A stretch of 60,938 bases of DNA, from positions 1-60,938 of the forward strand of contig JAZNZY010000008.1 of the NCBI GenBank assembly GCA_045595165.1. The letters are read 5' to 3'. The position numbers and the translations under genes were made by a program. Under the pieces are notes generated by a model. It had not been told where the DNA came from. It saw only the letters and a list, made by a program, of their open reading frames with translations, and did not search any database. Within the stretch, counting starts at the first letter, position 1. Each line of letters starts with the position of its first letter. Below are positions 32,541 to 41,963 of this stretch, in pieces. This stretch comes from SFLA01 sp045595165. Its GTDB lineage: Bacteria; Bacillota; Clostridia; Oscillospirales; CAG-382.

Positions 32541-33947
32541 TTAGAATTCGGCATTACCGAAGGTACGGGGGAATGCCTCTACATCGCGGATATTGGATAC
32601 GCCGGTAATATACATTATAAGGCGCTCAAAGCCGATACCGAAGCCTGCGTGATGAACGCCGCCGTATTTGCGGAGGTCCATATACCACTTATAGCTTTCG
32701 GGCTCCAAGCCAAGCTCTTCTATGCGCTGCATAAGAAGATCGTAGCGTTCTTCTCTCTGGCTTCCGCCGATAAGCTCGCCTACGCCGGGAACAAGCATAT
32801 CTGCGGCGGCAACGGTCTTGCCGTCATCGTTAAGACGCATATAGAAGGATTTTATTTCCTTAGGGTAATCGGTTACGAAAACGGGGCAGCCGAAGATCTT
32901 TTCCGTAAGATATCTTTCATGCTCGGTCTGCAGGTCGCATCCCCAATAGGGAGTGAATTCAAACTTGTTGCCGCTTTCGGAAAGGAGCTTTATCGCTTCG
33001 GTATAGGTCACACGCTTGAAATCGGAGTTAACGAGATCGTTAAGACGGGCTTTGAGTCCCGTATCCACGAATTTGTTAAAGAATTCGATTTCTTCGGGGC
33101 AGTTTTCAAGAACGTATGCGATAACGTATTTGGTCATACGCTCTGCAAGGTCCATATCGTCCTCAAGATCGGCAAATGCTATCTCGGGCTCGATCATCCA
33201 GAACTCTGCGGCGTGGCGCTGGGTGTTGGATTTCTCTGCGCGGAAGGTGGGACCGAAGGTATATACGTTTGCAAACGCCATTGCAAAGCATTCCACGTTA
33301 AGCTGACCGGAAACGGTGAGAGAGGTAGGCTTTCCGAAGAAATCCTGAGAAAAATCTACCTTGCCGTCCTCTGTACGGGGAGGCTCGGATGCGTCCAGCG
33401 TGGTAACGCGGAACATTTCACCTGCGCCTTCGCAGTCGCTGGTGGTGATAAGGGGTGTATGAACGTAAACAAATCCGTTTTCAGCAAAGAACTTGTGTAT
33501 TCCCTGGGCTGCTACGGAACGCACTCTGAACACTGCGTTAAAGGTATTTGCGCGGGGGCGCAAATGCGCTATAGAACGCAGGAATTCGGGAGAGTGGCGC
33601 TTGGGCTGAAGAGGATAATCGGGCGTGGAGGTGCCTGCTATCTCGATCTTCTCCGCCTTTATCTCAAAGGGTTGCTTTGCGCCGGGGGTAAGCTCAAGTA
33701 CGCCTGTAACCTTAAGCGCCGCACCTATATTCTGATGTGCGATATCTTTATAATTATCGAGCTTGGACTCCTCAAACACAACCTGAACGGGCTTGAAATA
33801 AGAACCGTCGTTAAGTTCGATAAAACCGAAGGCATTAGAAGAGCGCAAATTGCGCACCCATCCCCCTATCGTAACCGTTTTTCCGCCCAATTCCGCAGAA
33901 GCGGAGTACAGCGTTTTTACTGTCGTAAGCTCTTTTTTAATAGACAT
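32541..33947 (-). CDS. asnS: asparaginyl-tRNA synthetase
   Basis: The 468-residue class IIb synthetase attaches asparagine to tRNA-Asn. The OB-fold anticodon domain fills residues 1-110 (G-G-W-V-R-N-L-R-S). The catalytic core carries motif 2 F-R-A-E-K-S-N-T-Q-R-H and motif 3 G-F-G-I-G-F-E-R. I choose ATG 33947 behind GGAGAAAGAAAG; the longer frame to 33983 reaches the -10 box at 33982-33987. No T-box leader is visible; the promoter is only about 35 bases upstream. Confidence 0.96.
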   Translation of the reverse strand: MSIKKELTTVKTLYSASAELGGKTVTIGGWVRNLRSSNAFGFIELNDGSYFKPVQVVFEESKLDNYKDIAHQNIGAALKVTGVLELTPGAKQPFEIKAEKIEIAGTSTPDYPLQPKRHSPEFLRSIAHLRPRANTFNAVFRVRSVAAQGIHKFFAENGFVYVHTPLITTSDCEGAGEMFRVTTLDASEPPRTEDGKVDFSQDFFGKPTSLTVSGQLNVECFAMAFANVYTFGPTFRAEKSNTQRHAAEFWMIEPEIAFADLEDDMDLAERMTKYVIAYVLENCPEEIEFFNKFVDTGLKARLNDLVNSDFKRVTYTEAIKLLSESGNKFEFTPYWGCDLQTEHERYLTEKIFGCPVFVTDYPKEIKSFYMRLNDDGKTVAAADMLVPGVGELIGGSQREERYDLLMQRIEELGLEPESYKWYMDLRKYGGVHHAGFGIGFERLIMYITGVSNIRDVEAFPRTFGNAEF

Positions 33948-33981
33948 AATCTTTCTTTCTCCTTTTTTAAGGTCAAATGGC

Positions 33982-34010
33982 ATTATACCATATATATCCT
34001 ATTATTTCAA
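33982..34010 (-). promoter_or_regulatory. asnS promoter
   Basis: On the minus strand TTGAAA (34010-34005) and TATAAT (33987-33982) with 17-base spacing. Confidence 0.75.
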
Positions 34011-34078
34011 GTTATTGAAGGAAAAATTATTAATATAATATGAATAATAAAACACGGCGCCCAAAGGATTTTTTTGAA

Positions 34079-35278
34079 TCATATTCCAAGTCCGCTGTTT
34101 ATCGAGCTACACCGTATGACCGAATCTCCCCCGAAGCGGGCACGGATACGGTCGATGGCGGTTTCCAGCTTTTCGTTTTTATCTCTGCGGGTACTTTCGT
34201 CCTCAAAAAAGCTTTGCTGTACCCCTACCGTGTCCGCTTTGCAAATGTCCATTCCCGTAACCGTGAGAGAGCGTATGGGCTTTGAAACATCCGCCAGCTC
34301 GCGTATTATGTCAACCGAAACCGAGGCGATATCCTTGCAAAGATAGGTGGGATTTCTTAATTTGCGCTGGCGGGAAACGGTTTTTAAACAGGGATCTCTT
34401 ACCGCCACCGCCACCGTACCGCACATAACGCCGTAGGACCGCATACGGGAGGACACCGTATCCGAAAGCGCCCACACGGCGGCACGGATATCATCAAGCC
34501 CTACAAGATCGCGGCGGAAAGTCATACCGTTGCCTACGGACTTTATTTCCCTTTCGGTGTTGACGGGCGTAACAGGTGAACATTCCGCCCCGGTAGCGTA
34601 ATCGTAAAGAGTGGAGCCGTTTTTTCCGAGAGCATCCGTCATCGCCTTTCTGCCCGCCAGAGCTATATCCCCTACCGTATATATTCCGATCCTATTAAGC
34701 CTTGCGGTAGTGCTCCGCCCCGCAAACAAAAGGTCGGAAACGGGAAGGGGGTAAACTATATTTTTGAAGTTTTCGCGGGAGATAACGGTGGTGGCATCGG
34801 GCTTTTTGTAATCGCTTCCCAACTTTGCAAATACCTTGTTGAAGGATACTCCCACCGAAACGGTTATGCCTACCTCACGGTGTATGCGCTCACGGAGAGA
34901 ATCCGCAATAGTCTTACCGTCCCCCAAAAGGTTTCTACTTGCCGTTACGTCCAGCCAGCTTTCATCAATACCGAAGGGCTCGATCAGATCCGTATATTCA
35001 TAAAATATCTCTCCTATTCTGCGGCTGAACTGCTCGTATTCACGGTAATGGGGCTGTGCGATCACCAGCGACGGACATTTTTTCTTCGCCTGCCATATGA
35101 CCTCCCCCGTTTTTATCCCGAACCTTTTGGCAAGCTCGTTTTTGGCAAGAACTATTCCATGGCGGTCTTCACGAGATCCGCACACCGCCATCGGTACATT
35201 GGCGTATGAAGGGTTGAACACCGTTTCCACCGATGCGAAAAAAGAATTGCAATCGCAATGCAATACCGTTCTATCCAT
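34079..35278 (-). CDS. dinB: Y-family DNA polymerase IV
   Basis: The 399-residue translesion polymerase has C-D-C-N-S-F-F-A-S-V-E at the N terminus (first metal aspartate and steric residues), F-G-I-D-E-S-W-L-D-V-T for the second acidic pair, V-S-F-N-K-V-F-A-K-L-G-S-D-Y-K-K-P, and a little-finger domain from about 240. No clear beta-clamp peptide except Q-Q-S-F-F near residue 360, which fits the Q-x-x-F-F form. Two LexA boxes in its promoter place it in the SOS response. Confidence 0.93.
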   Translation of the reverse strand: MDRTVLHCDCNSFFASVETVFNPSYANVPMAVCGSREDRHGIVLAKNELAKRFGIKTGEVIWQAKKKCPSLVIAQPHYREYEQFSRRIGEIFYEYTDLIEPFGIDESWLDVTASRNLLGDGKTIADSLRERIHREVGITVSVGVSFNKVFAKLGSDYKKPDATTVISRENFKNIVYPLPVSDLLFAGRSTTARLNRIGIYTVGDIALAGRKAMTDALGKNGSTLYDYATGAECSPVTPVNTEREIKSVGNGMTFRRDLVGLDDIRAAVWALSDTVSSRMRSYGVMCGTVAVAVRDPCLKTVSRQRKLRNPTYLCKDIASVSVDIIRELADVSKPIRSLTVTGMDICKADTVGVQQSFFEDESTRRDKNEKLETAIDRIRARFGGDSVIRCSSINSGLGI

Positions 35279-35300
35279 AATTAATTCACCTCGCCCGAAA

Positions 35301-35343
35301 ATTATACCACACGAACATTCGTTCTGTCAAGAACAAATGTTCT
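35301..35343 (-). promoter_or_regulatory. SOS promoter with two LexA boxes
   Basis: CGAACATTCGTTCT (35312-35325) lies in the 18-base spacer between TTGACA (35330-35325) and TATAAT (35306-35301) on the minus strand. AGAACAAATGTTCT (35330-35343) adjoins the -35 box. Both fit the Firmicutes LexA consensus GAAC-N4-GTTC. Confidence 0.88.
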
Positions 35344-35399
35344 AAAGAGGGCGAAAAATAAACCGCAAAGCAAAGTCCTTGCGGTTTGAAATATAATTT

Positions 35400-35873
35400 T
35401 TAATTATTTCTTGAGCATTTTTCCGCGTCTATTGCCAACACCAGCATAAGGGCGTGAAGGGCATAAGCGGGGTTATCCACGTATATGGAATAGGTGTCTG
35501 TCCAATTAAATATCTCTTTGGTTACGGTGGCTACTTTTCTTCCCGCGGAATCTATAACGTCGTAATCCCACTCAAACAGATCGCCGTCTATATGCCAGCC
35601 GTTGCAGTCTATGTTGAACTTAGGCTTGAAGAAAGAAAATTCTTTGCTTATGCACCCTACATATTTGCCGTCCTCATACATTTCAAATTTAGGCAAGAAG
35701 GTGAATATGCGTTCATTAACCATACCCACTTCCCGTCCTGCGGCATCAAAAATTTTGAGGCAATGTCCCCAAGAAAGCTGACCTTTTACGGTATACAGTA
35801 CGGTTCCGTTTTCTGCAAAAATATCGTAGCTATCGAACCAGGAAAACATTTTTTGTTTGAATAGCAGCTTCAT
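35400..35873 (-). CDS. LURP-one-related (LOR/tubby C-terminal) family protein
   Basis: The 157-residue protein has the repeating strand pattern of the LOR fold (YxjI-like): F-S-W-F-D-S-Y-D-I-F, V-K-G-Q-L-S-W-G-H, then W-D-Y-D-V-I-D and T-D-T-Y-S-I-Y-V. The end A-L-H-A-L-M-L-V-L-A-I-D forms the central hydrophobic helix. Its function is unknown; relatives may bind lipids. It is the last gene of the dapA operon, eight bases after pdxK. Confidence 0.75.
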   Translation of the reverse strand: MKLLFKQKMFSWFDSYDIFAENGTVLYTVKGQLSWGHCLKIFDAAGREVGMVNERIFTFLPKFEMYEDGKYVGCISKEFSFFKPKFNIDCNGWHIDGDLFEWDYDVIDSAGRKVATVTKEIFNWTDTYSIYVDNPAYALHALMLVLAIDAEKCSRNN

Positions 35874-35881
35874 AACAAAAC

Positions 35882-36706
35882 CTACTTAAGCAGTTCAAGA
35901 AGATAAGGTATCTCTTTTTCGAATTCCACGCCGTAGTTGACCGAATCGGGAGTTGAAGCGGTGCGGGCGATACAAGCCACGGTATAATCGGTGGCAACCT
36001 TAAGGCTTTCTTCCAGAGTTTTGCCGTTCATAAGTGCACCTACGAGAGAGGATGCGTATACGTCCCCCGTGCCGTGATAGGAACGGTCGATACGGTCGCG
36101 GAAATATGTAAACACCTTTCCGCTTTCCTTTTCCATACAAGCCACGCCCAGCTTTCCGTCGCCGTAATCAACGCCGGTAAGAACAGCATACTTGGGACCC
36201 AGACCGCACAAGCCTTTAAGCACTTGATGCACATATTCTTCCGTATATCCGCTGCCGACGTAATCTATACCCAGCATAAAGGAAGCCTCTGTCATATTGG
36301 GAACGATAACGTCTGCTTTGCCGCAAAGACGCGCCATTTCCTTGGCAAACTCTACGGTAAATCCCGTATAAAGCTTGCCGTTATCCGCCATAACGGGATC
36401 TATGACCACCGTAGAGGGAAAATCGTCTATAAGCTTGCTTACAAGACGAAGCTGCTCGAAGGAGCCCAGATAACCGGTATAGATCGCATCGAACCCGAAG
36501 CCTTCTTTTTTCCAATGCTCGGTTATGGGAGTAACGTCATCCGTAAGATCACGGAAGGTGAATCCCGAAAACATAGTATGGGTGGACAAAACGGCGGTAG
36601 GAATTACCGCACATTCAACGCCCATGGCGGAAATGATGGGAAGTGCAACCGTGAGAGAGCACTTGCCGATACAAGAAATATCCTGAACTGTAACTATTCT
36701 TTTCAT
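35882..36706 (-). CDS. pdxK: pyridoxal/pyridoxamine kinase
   Basis: The 274-residue ribokinase-fold enzyme phosphorylates B6 vitamers. It has V-Q-D-I-S-C-I-G-K-C-S at the N terminus, V-V-I-D-P-V-M-A-D-N-G, V-P-N-M-T-E-A, and the anion-hole H-G-T-G-D with catalytic aspartate near residue 225. PdxY/PdxK-type or a related pyridoxamine kinase. Start lies one base after the mnmM stop, inside the operon. It supplies PLP for aminotransferases such as the one at 31281. Confidence 0.88.
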   Translation of the reverse strand: MKRIVTVQDISCIGKCSLTVALPIISAMGVECAVIPTAVLSTHTMFSGFTFRDLTDDVTPITEHWKKEGFGFDAIYTGYLGSFEQLRLVSKLIDDFPSTVVIDPVMADNGKLYTGFTVEFAKEMARLCGKADVIVPNMTEASFMLGIDYVGSGYTEEYVHQVLKGLCGLGPKYAVLTGVDYGDGKLGVACMEKESGKVFTYFRDRIDRSYHGTGDVYASSLVGALMNGKTLEESLKVATDYTVACIARTASTPDSVNYGVEFEKEIPYLLELLK

Positions 36707-36707
36707 T

Positions 36708-37259
36708 TTATTTTCTTTCTACCGTATAAAAGAACGGTGATATAGGGGAATTAAGTATACGGAAGCAAGCGCAGCAATACTTACGCCTGTTATATTCTGC
36801 CAGCATCTCTGCCAGCATATTGCCTTCAACAGTGCCTTCATCGTGCCCGGGATAGACGGCGATAAGCAGTATTCCGTCCGAAGACAGCATATTTATAGCT
36901 TTCTCCACCGCGATGCGGGTGGTATGATGAAGGGTGGTTATCTTTTTATCGCTTCCGGGAAGATAACCCAGATTAAATACGCCCGCTTTTATGGGGGTAT
37001 TTATATAATTATCACATTCGGAATGGGAATCCAGTATAAGAGAGTAATTGTGGTACAGCGCTTTTTCTTCAAGAAGATTTTTCGTACTTTCAAGCGCCTG
37101 AGGCTGAATATCAAAGGCAAACACCTTGCCGTATTCTCCCACAGTGTTGGATAACCACAGAGTATCGTGTCCGTTACCCATAGTGAAATCGGCAACGGTA
37201 TCCCCTTCACGGATGTGACGGAGCAAAAAGCTTTTTTGAAGTTCCAACAGATCGGTCAT
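36708..37259 (-). CDS. mnmM: class I methyltransferase, MnmM/YtqB type
   Basis: The 183-residue SAM-dependent enzyme has motif I V-A-D-F-T-M-G-N-G-H-D-T, motif II K-V-F-A-F-D-I-Q and the family feature A-G-V-F-N-L-G-Y-L-P-G-S-D-K (PF06962). YtqB of Bacillus is MnmM, which methylates the nm5s2U34 position of tRNAs. ATG overlaps the stop of the upstream gene. Genes for the tRNA modification partners are not in this window. Confidence 0.85.
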   Translation of the reverse strand: MTDLLELQKSFLLRHIREGDTVADFTMGNGHDTLWLSNTVGEYGKVFAFDIQPQALESTKNLLEEKALYHNYSLILDSHSECDNYINTPIKAGVFNLGYLPGSDKKITTLHHTTRIAVEKAINMLSSDGILLIAVYPGHDEGTVEGNMLAEMLAEYNRRKYCCACFRILNSPISPFFYTVERK

Positions 37260-38056
37260 TTTCCCATCGCCTTTCTGTTTCTTTCCTCTTTTGTTACGGC
37301 GTGCGCCCGTTCTACACCGATAATAAGTCCCACAGCCAATATAACCACGGGTACAAGCCAGCGATAAGAACGCTTTGCGGGCTGTACTTCAACCTCTTCG
37401 GAGGTATCCTGCTCGGGAGCGGACACGGTGGGTGCGAAAACGGGAATATCCGTAGTAACAGCGTTGAATACCGTCTGTCCCATCAATCTCATTCCCGCGG
37501 AGGTAACCGTACCGTTGATATAATCGGTGTTTTCGGTTCCGTCCTCCGCAAGCATAAGCGAATAAACGTCCACAAATTCGGCATTCACATAGCCTTCGCA
37601 GGAAAGGGACGCCACCCCGTTTACCCCCTGCGCGTTATCGCCGTACAAAGCGGAAACGAAATATATTCTTACGCCGTTAAGCGTAGAAGCCAACGTCTGA
37701 ACAAAGACAGACACGTTTTCGGTTATATCGTTTCCGTCAAGACAAAATATGACCGCCTTGGGAGAATACATACCAATATAGGATATACTCTCTGCCCAAT
37801 CTGCGCACAAGGTATCCTCTACCGTAAGAGAATATGCGGAATGGGGGTACATATCAAAGGAATAATCACGCCATAAAGCAGATGCGTTACCGCCGATAAG
37901 CAGTACAGAGCCCCGCTGAACGGAGGAAAGAGAGTTGCGAAGCAACGTTTGTACGGGAGTTTCCTCGGGAAGAGAGGAAACTTCGCCCTCCTCCGCAAAT
38001 GCAGTTACGGAAAAAAGCAGAATCAGTACTGCGAGGAAAGCCGTAATTCTTTTCAT
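37256..38056 (-). CDS. secreted SGNH-like protein with C-terminal anchor
   Basis: The 266-residue product starts with a signal peptide (M-K-R-I-T-A-F-L-A-V-L-I-L-L-F-S). The body starts V-L-L-I-G-G-N-A-S and continues V-I-F-C-L-D-G-N-D-I, which resembles the G-N-D blocks of SGNH hydrolases, but the canonical G-D-S serine is not seen. A hydrophobic anchor near residues 232-250 and a basic tail end it. It is located between icd and mnmM with ATGA overlaps on both sides; it may be a pseudo-enzyme. Confidence 0.55.
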   Translation of the reverse strand: MKRITAFLAVLILLFSVTAFAEEGEVSSLPEETPVQTLLRNSLSSVQRGSVLLIGGNASALWRDYSFDMYPHSAYSLTVEDTLCADWAESISYIGMYSPKAVIFCLDGNDITENVSVFVQTLASTLNGVRIYFVSALYGDNAQGVNGVASLSCEGYVNAEFVDVYSLMLAEDGTENTDYINGTVTSAGMRLMGQTVFNAVTTDIPVFAPTVSAPEQDTSEEVEVQPAKRSYRWLVPVVILAVGLIIGVERAHAVTKEERNRKAMGK

Positions 38057-39264
38057 TTATATATCCTTTCAAGGTTAGCGGAAATAGCGGAGATAAACTC
38101 TGCCATATTCACGCCCTTCTTATTTTCGAGAGATGATAGACCGATAAGGTCCTTTGTCATAATTCCCTCTTCTACGGTTTGTATGCAAGCCTTTTCCAGA
38201 TTATCCGCAAAAGTCATAAGATCGGGAATATTATCCAGTTCCCCTCTCTTACGCAATGCGCCGGTCCAAGCGAAAATAGTTGCAATAGGATTGGTAGAGG
38301 TGGGTTTGCCCTCAAGATGCTGATAATAATGGCGTGTTACGGTGCCGTGAGCCGCCTCGTATTCGTAAGAACCGTCAGGCGCAACGAGAACGCTGGTCAT
38401 AAGCCCCAGAGAACCAAAGGCTGTTGCCATCATATCCGACATAACGTCGCCATCGTAATTTTTGCACGCCCAGATAAATCCGCCCTCGGAACGGATAACG
38501 CGGGCAACGGCATCGTCTATAAGGGTATAGAAATAGGTTATGCCGTTTTCTTCAAACGCCTTTTTATATTCGTTTTCGTAAACCTCGTTAAAGATATCAC
38601 GGAAACGGCGGTCATAAATCTTGGAAATGGTATCCTTTGCGCTGAACCACAGGTCCTGCTTGGTATCCAGAGCAAAAGCAAAACAGCTGTGGGCGAATGC
38701 GCGGATGCTATCGTCAAGATTATATACCTCCTGAACTATGCCGTCGCACTCAAAGGTGTGAAGGTCAACACGTTTTTCGCTTCCGTCAGGCAGAGTAACG
38801 CATATCTGCGCCTTGCTTCCCGCAGGAACGAGAGTTTCCGAAGCCTTGTAAATATCGCCGTAAGCGTGGCGGGCGATAGTTATGGGCTTTTTCCAACTGC
38901 TTACGTAAGGAGTAATTCCCTTAACTATAATGGGAGCGCGGAACACGGTTCCGTCCATTATAGCGCGGATAGTGCCGTTGGGGCTCTTCCACATCTGGGA
39001 AAGGTTGTATTCCTTTACTCTGTCTGCATTGGGAGTAATGGTAGCGCACTTTACGGCAACGCCGTATTTCTTTGCCGCCAAAGCGGAGTCTATGGTTACC
39101 TGATCCTTAGTTTCCTCTCTGTGAGGAAGTCCGAGATCGTAATATTCGGTCTTAAGGTCAACGTAAGGGCAGATAAGCTGTTCTTTTATCATTCTCCACA
39201 TTACGCGGGTCATTTCGTCGCCATCCATCTCAACAAGAGGGGTGGTCATAGGTATCTTGTTCAT
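38053..39264 (-). CDS. icd: NADP-dependent isocitrate dehydrogenase
   Basis: The 403-residue enzyme makes 2-oxoglutarate, CO2 and NADPH from isocitrate. It is of the eukaryote-like type II: V-E-M-D-G-D-E-M-T-R-V at the start, S-P-N-G-T-I-R, R-H-A-Y-G-D-I-Y-K-A, then D-G-D-V-M-S-D and A-A-H-G-T-V-T-R-H-Y. Its start overlaps the aconitase stop (ATGA), so both TCA steps are coupled in translation. Confidence 0.96.
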   Translation of the reverse strand: MNKIPMTTPLVEMDGDEMTRVMWRMIKEQLICPYVDLKTEYYDLGLPHREETKDQVTIDSALAAKKYGVAVKCATITPNADRVKEYNLSQMWKSPNGTIRAIMDGTVFRAPIIVKGITPYVSSWKKPITIARHAYGDIYKASETLVPAGSKAQICVTLPDGSEKRVDLHTFECDGIVQEVYNLDDSIRAFAHSCFAFALDTKQDLWFSAKDTISKIYDRRFRDIFNEVYENEYKKAFEENGITYFYTLIDDAVARVIRSEGGFIWACKNYDGDVMSDMMATAFGSLGLMTSVLVAPDGSYEYEAAHGTVTRHYYQHLEGKPTSTNPIATIFAWTGALRKRGELDNIPDLMTFADNLEKACIQTVEEGIMTKDLIGLSSLENKKGVNMAEFISAISANLERIYK

Positions 39265-41174
39265 TTGTTTCCTCCTGTATAAGGGAGTAATCCGCCCGCT
39301 TTAAGAAGGTCTTTCTGACGGTCAGAGAAGGACGCAACCAAAGGTACGGTCTTGCCGCCAACGGTAAGGGAAGCGGAATTCATATCATCGGAAAGCTGTA
39401 TTACACAATCATCGCCGAGAGAAACAAGGTTATAATCCTCAGGATTTTCAAAGGTAAGAGGTACTATACCTGCGTTAATAAGGTTTGCAAGGTGAATTCT
39501 TGCAAAGGAAACGGCAACTACAGCCTTTACGCCCAGATAAAGAGGCACCAAAGCCGCGTGCTCACGGGAAGAACCCTGACCGTAGTTTGCACCTGCGACG
39601 ATAATACCGCCGTTCTTTTCGGTTGCACGGGCAGAAAATTCTTCATCGCAAGCGGCAAAGCAGAACTTGGAAAGATAAGGTATATTGGAACGGTAAGGCA
39701 GTATCTTTGCGCCTGCAGGCATAATATGGTCGGTAGTAATATTATCCCCGACTTTAAGGATACATTCGCCGTTTATTGCACCGTCCAGAGGTTTGCCTAC
39801 GGGAACGGGCTTTATGTTGGGACCGCGGAGTATCTCTACCTTTTCGCTATCTTCCGGAGAATAGGGAGGAATTATCATATTATCGTTTATGCTGAAGGTT
39901 TCGGGCATTTTGATCTCGGGCATATCACCGAGAGTTCTGGGATCGGTAATATATCCCGTAACTGCGGATGCCGCCGCAACCGCGGGAGATACAAGGTAGA
40001 CCTGTCCGTCTGCAGTGCCGCTTCTGCCGCAGAAGTTGCGGTTGAAGGTGCGGAGAGAAACGCCGCCGGAGCAGGGAGATTGACCCATACCGATACAGGG
40101 ACCGCAAGCGGATTCAAGAAGTCTTGCACCTGCGCCGAGAATATCGCCCATCGCGCCGGAGGCGACTGCCATATACAGCACCTGACGGGAGCCGGGAGAA
40201 ACTGCCAGAGAAACGTTTTCTGCTACAGTCTTGCCCTTTAAAACTGCCGCCGCAAGGGAAATATCCGCAAAAGAAGAGTTGGTGCAGGAGCCGATGCAGA
40301 CCTGATCAACCTTGATATGACCAAGCTCGGAAACGGGAACCACGTTATCGGGGCTGTGAGGACAAGCGGCAAGGGGAACGAGAGAGGAAAGGTCAACTTC
40401 TACGATCTCATCATACTGCGCGCCTTCGTCTGCACAGAGAGGCGTATACGCCTCTTCCCTGCCCTGAGCCTTAAGGAAAGCGTATGTATTTTCATCGGAA
40501 GGGAAAATACTGGTGGTTGCGCCAAGCTCTGCGCCCATATTGGTAACGGTAGCACGCTCGGGCACGGAAAGGGTTGCAACACCCGAACCGAAATATTCGA
40601 ATATCTTGCCTACGCCGCCTTTTACGGTAAGACGGGAAAGCAGATGAAGGATAATATCCTTTGCGCCTACCCAAGCGGGAAGAGAGCCGGTAAGGTGTAC
40701 GCCTACTATCTTGGGATAAGGAATACGATATTCACCGCCGCCCATAGCTACGGCAACGTCAAGTCCGCCTGCACCGAAGGCAAGCATACCGATACCGCCG
40801 CCGGTGGGGGTGTGGCTATCCGACCCGATGAGAGTCTTTCCGGGAACACCGAAGCGTTCAAGATGCACCTGATGGCAAATTCCGTTACCGGGACGGGAAA
40901 AATACAAGCCGTATTTTGCCGCGCATGACTGAATATAGCGGTGGTCATCCGCATTCTCGAAGCCGGATTGCAGGGTGTTATGGTCTATGTAAGCGACGGA
41001 AAGCTCGGTCTTTACTCTACCGGAATTCATCGCTTCGTATTCAAGATACGCCATTGTGCCGGTAGCATCCTGAGTAAGTGTCTGATCTATTCTGAGAGCC
41101 ACTTCGTTTCCTACGGCGGGAGTGCCGGAAACTATGTGGGAATTAAGCAATTTTTGTGCAAGAGTAAGCGCCAT
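39261..41174 (-). CDS. acn: aconitate hydratase
   Basis: The 637-residue enzyme interconverts citrate and isocitrate with a [4Fe-4S] cluster. Cluster ligands are C297 (I-G-S-C-T-N-S), C357 and C360 (A-C-G-P-C-I-G). G-S-D-S-H-T-P-T and Y-G-Q-G-S-S-R-E-H complete the active site. It is shorter than AcnA/AcnB and resembles the Aquifex-type or mitochondrial-like short aconitases. It lies three bases after dapB and overlaps icd. Citrate synthase is not in this window. Confidence 0.95.
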   Translation of the reverse strand: MALTLAQKLLNSHIVSGTPAVGNEVALRIDQTLTQDATGTMAYLEYEAMNSGRVKTELSVAYIDHNTLQSGFENADDHRYIQSCAAKYGLYFSRPGNGICHQVHLERFGVPGKTLIGSDSHTPTGGGIGMLAFGAGGLDVAVAMGGGEYRIPYPKIVGVHLTGSLPAWVGAKDIILHLLSRLTVKGGVGKIFEYFGSGVATLSVPERATVTNMGAELGATTSIFPSDENTYAFLKAQGREEAYTPLCADEGAQYDEIVEVDLSSLVPLAACPHSPDNVVPVSELGHIKVDQVCIGSCTNSSFADISLAAAVLKGKTVAENVSLAVSPGSRQVLYMAVASGAMGDILGAGARLLESACGPCIGMGQSPCSGGVSLRTFNRNFCGRSGTADGQVYLVSPAVAAASAVTGYITDPRTLGDMPEIKMPETFSINDNMIIPPYSPEDSEKVEILRGPNIKPVPVGKPLDGAINGECILKVGDNITTDHIMPAGAKILPYRSNIPYLSKFCFAACDEEFSARATEKNGGIIVAGANYGQGSSREHAALVPLYLGVKAVVAVSFARIHLANLINAGIVPLTFENPEDYNLVSLGDDCVIQLSDDMNSASLTVGGKTVPLVASFSDRQKDLLKAGGLLPYTGGNK

Positions 41175-41177
41175 TTT

Positions 41178-41933
41178 TTATTTCTCCTCTGTGGAAACAA
41201 GGTCCTTCATATTGTAAAAGCCATTTTTCTTTTCGGCTATAAATTCTGCGGCACGCAAAGCACCGTAAGCAAACAAGCCTCTATCGTGAGCACGGTGAGT
41301 AAGAGAGATGGTTTCGTGCTGACCGATGATCATTACGGTATGCTCACCGATAACACCGCCGCCGCGCACGGAATGAATGCCTATCTCCTTTTTGGGACGA
41401 GCCATACGGCGGGAGGTGCGTTCAAAAACGTATTCACGCTCGCCAATAGCGTTTTGTATCTCGTCCGCCAGCATAAGCGCCGTTCCCGAGGGAGCATCCA
41501 ATTTTGCGGAGTGGTGGGTTTCGATTATCTCTATATCGAAGTCCTCACCCATACTCAAAGCGATATCCGCCGCCACACGGGCTGTTACGGAAACACCTAC
41601 GGACATATTTCCCGAATTGAATATGGGAATAACCTTGGAAGCCTCGTTGATAAGCTCTCTCTGCTCCTTGGAATAGCCCGTGGTAGCAAGAACGAGAGGA
41701 ATGTTATTCTTAACGCCGAATTCAAGCACATCCTCCAAAGCGGAAGCGGTGGTAAAATCTATTACCACGCCGCAGGGGTTAGGAATATCTTTAAGGGCGG
41801 TGTATACGGGAAAATCCGCGGAAACGGGATAAATATCGACACCGCAAAGAATCTTTATACCTTTTTCGGCACATTGAGCGGCTATTGCTTTTCCCATTCT
41901 GCCGCCGCAGCCATTTATTATAATTCCAGACAT
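41178..41933 (-). CDS. dapB: 4-hydroxy-tetrahydrodipicolinate reductase
   Basis: The 251-residue enzyme reduces the DapA product with NAD(P)H on the way to diaminopimelate and lysine. N-terminal I-I-I-N-G-C-G-G-R-M-G-K (Rossmann), V-I-D-F-T-T, A-T-T-G-Y, then E-T-H-H-S-A-K-L-D-A-P-S-G-T-A with catalytic H and K. It follows dapA by 30 bases and precedes acn by three. Confidence 0.97.
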   Translation of the reverse strand: MSGIIINGCGGRMGKAIAAQCAEKGIKILCGVDIYPVSADFPVYTALKDIPNPCGVVIDFTTASALEDVLEFGVKNNIPLVLATTGYSKEQRELINEASKVIPIFNSGNMSVGVSVTARVAADIALSMGEDFDIEIIETHHSAKLDAPSGTALMLADEIQNAIGEREYVFERTSRRMARPKKEIGIHSVRGGGVIGEHTVMIIGQHETISLTHRAHDRGLFAYGALRAAEFIAEKKNGFYNMKDLVSTEEK

Positions 41934-41963
41934 TTATACTTTCTCCGATATGTAAAAAACAAA

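Noticed and set aside
32529..34043. 504-codon frame opposite asnS
   Set aside because: asnS has class II motifs and a promoter; the antisense frame has neither start signals nor a recognisable product.
33948..34078. T-box or riboswitch leader upstream of asnS
   Set aside because: The promoter lies about 35 bases before the start codon, leaving no room for a structured leader.
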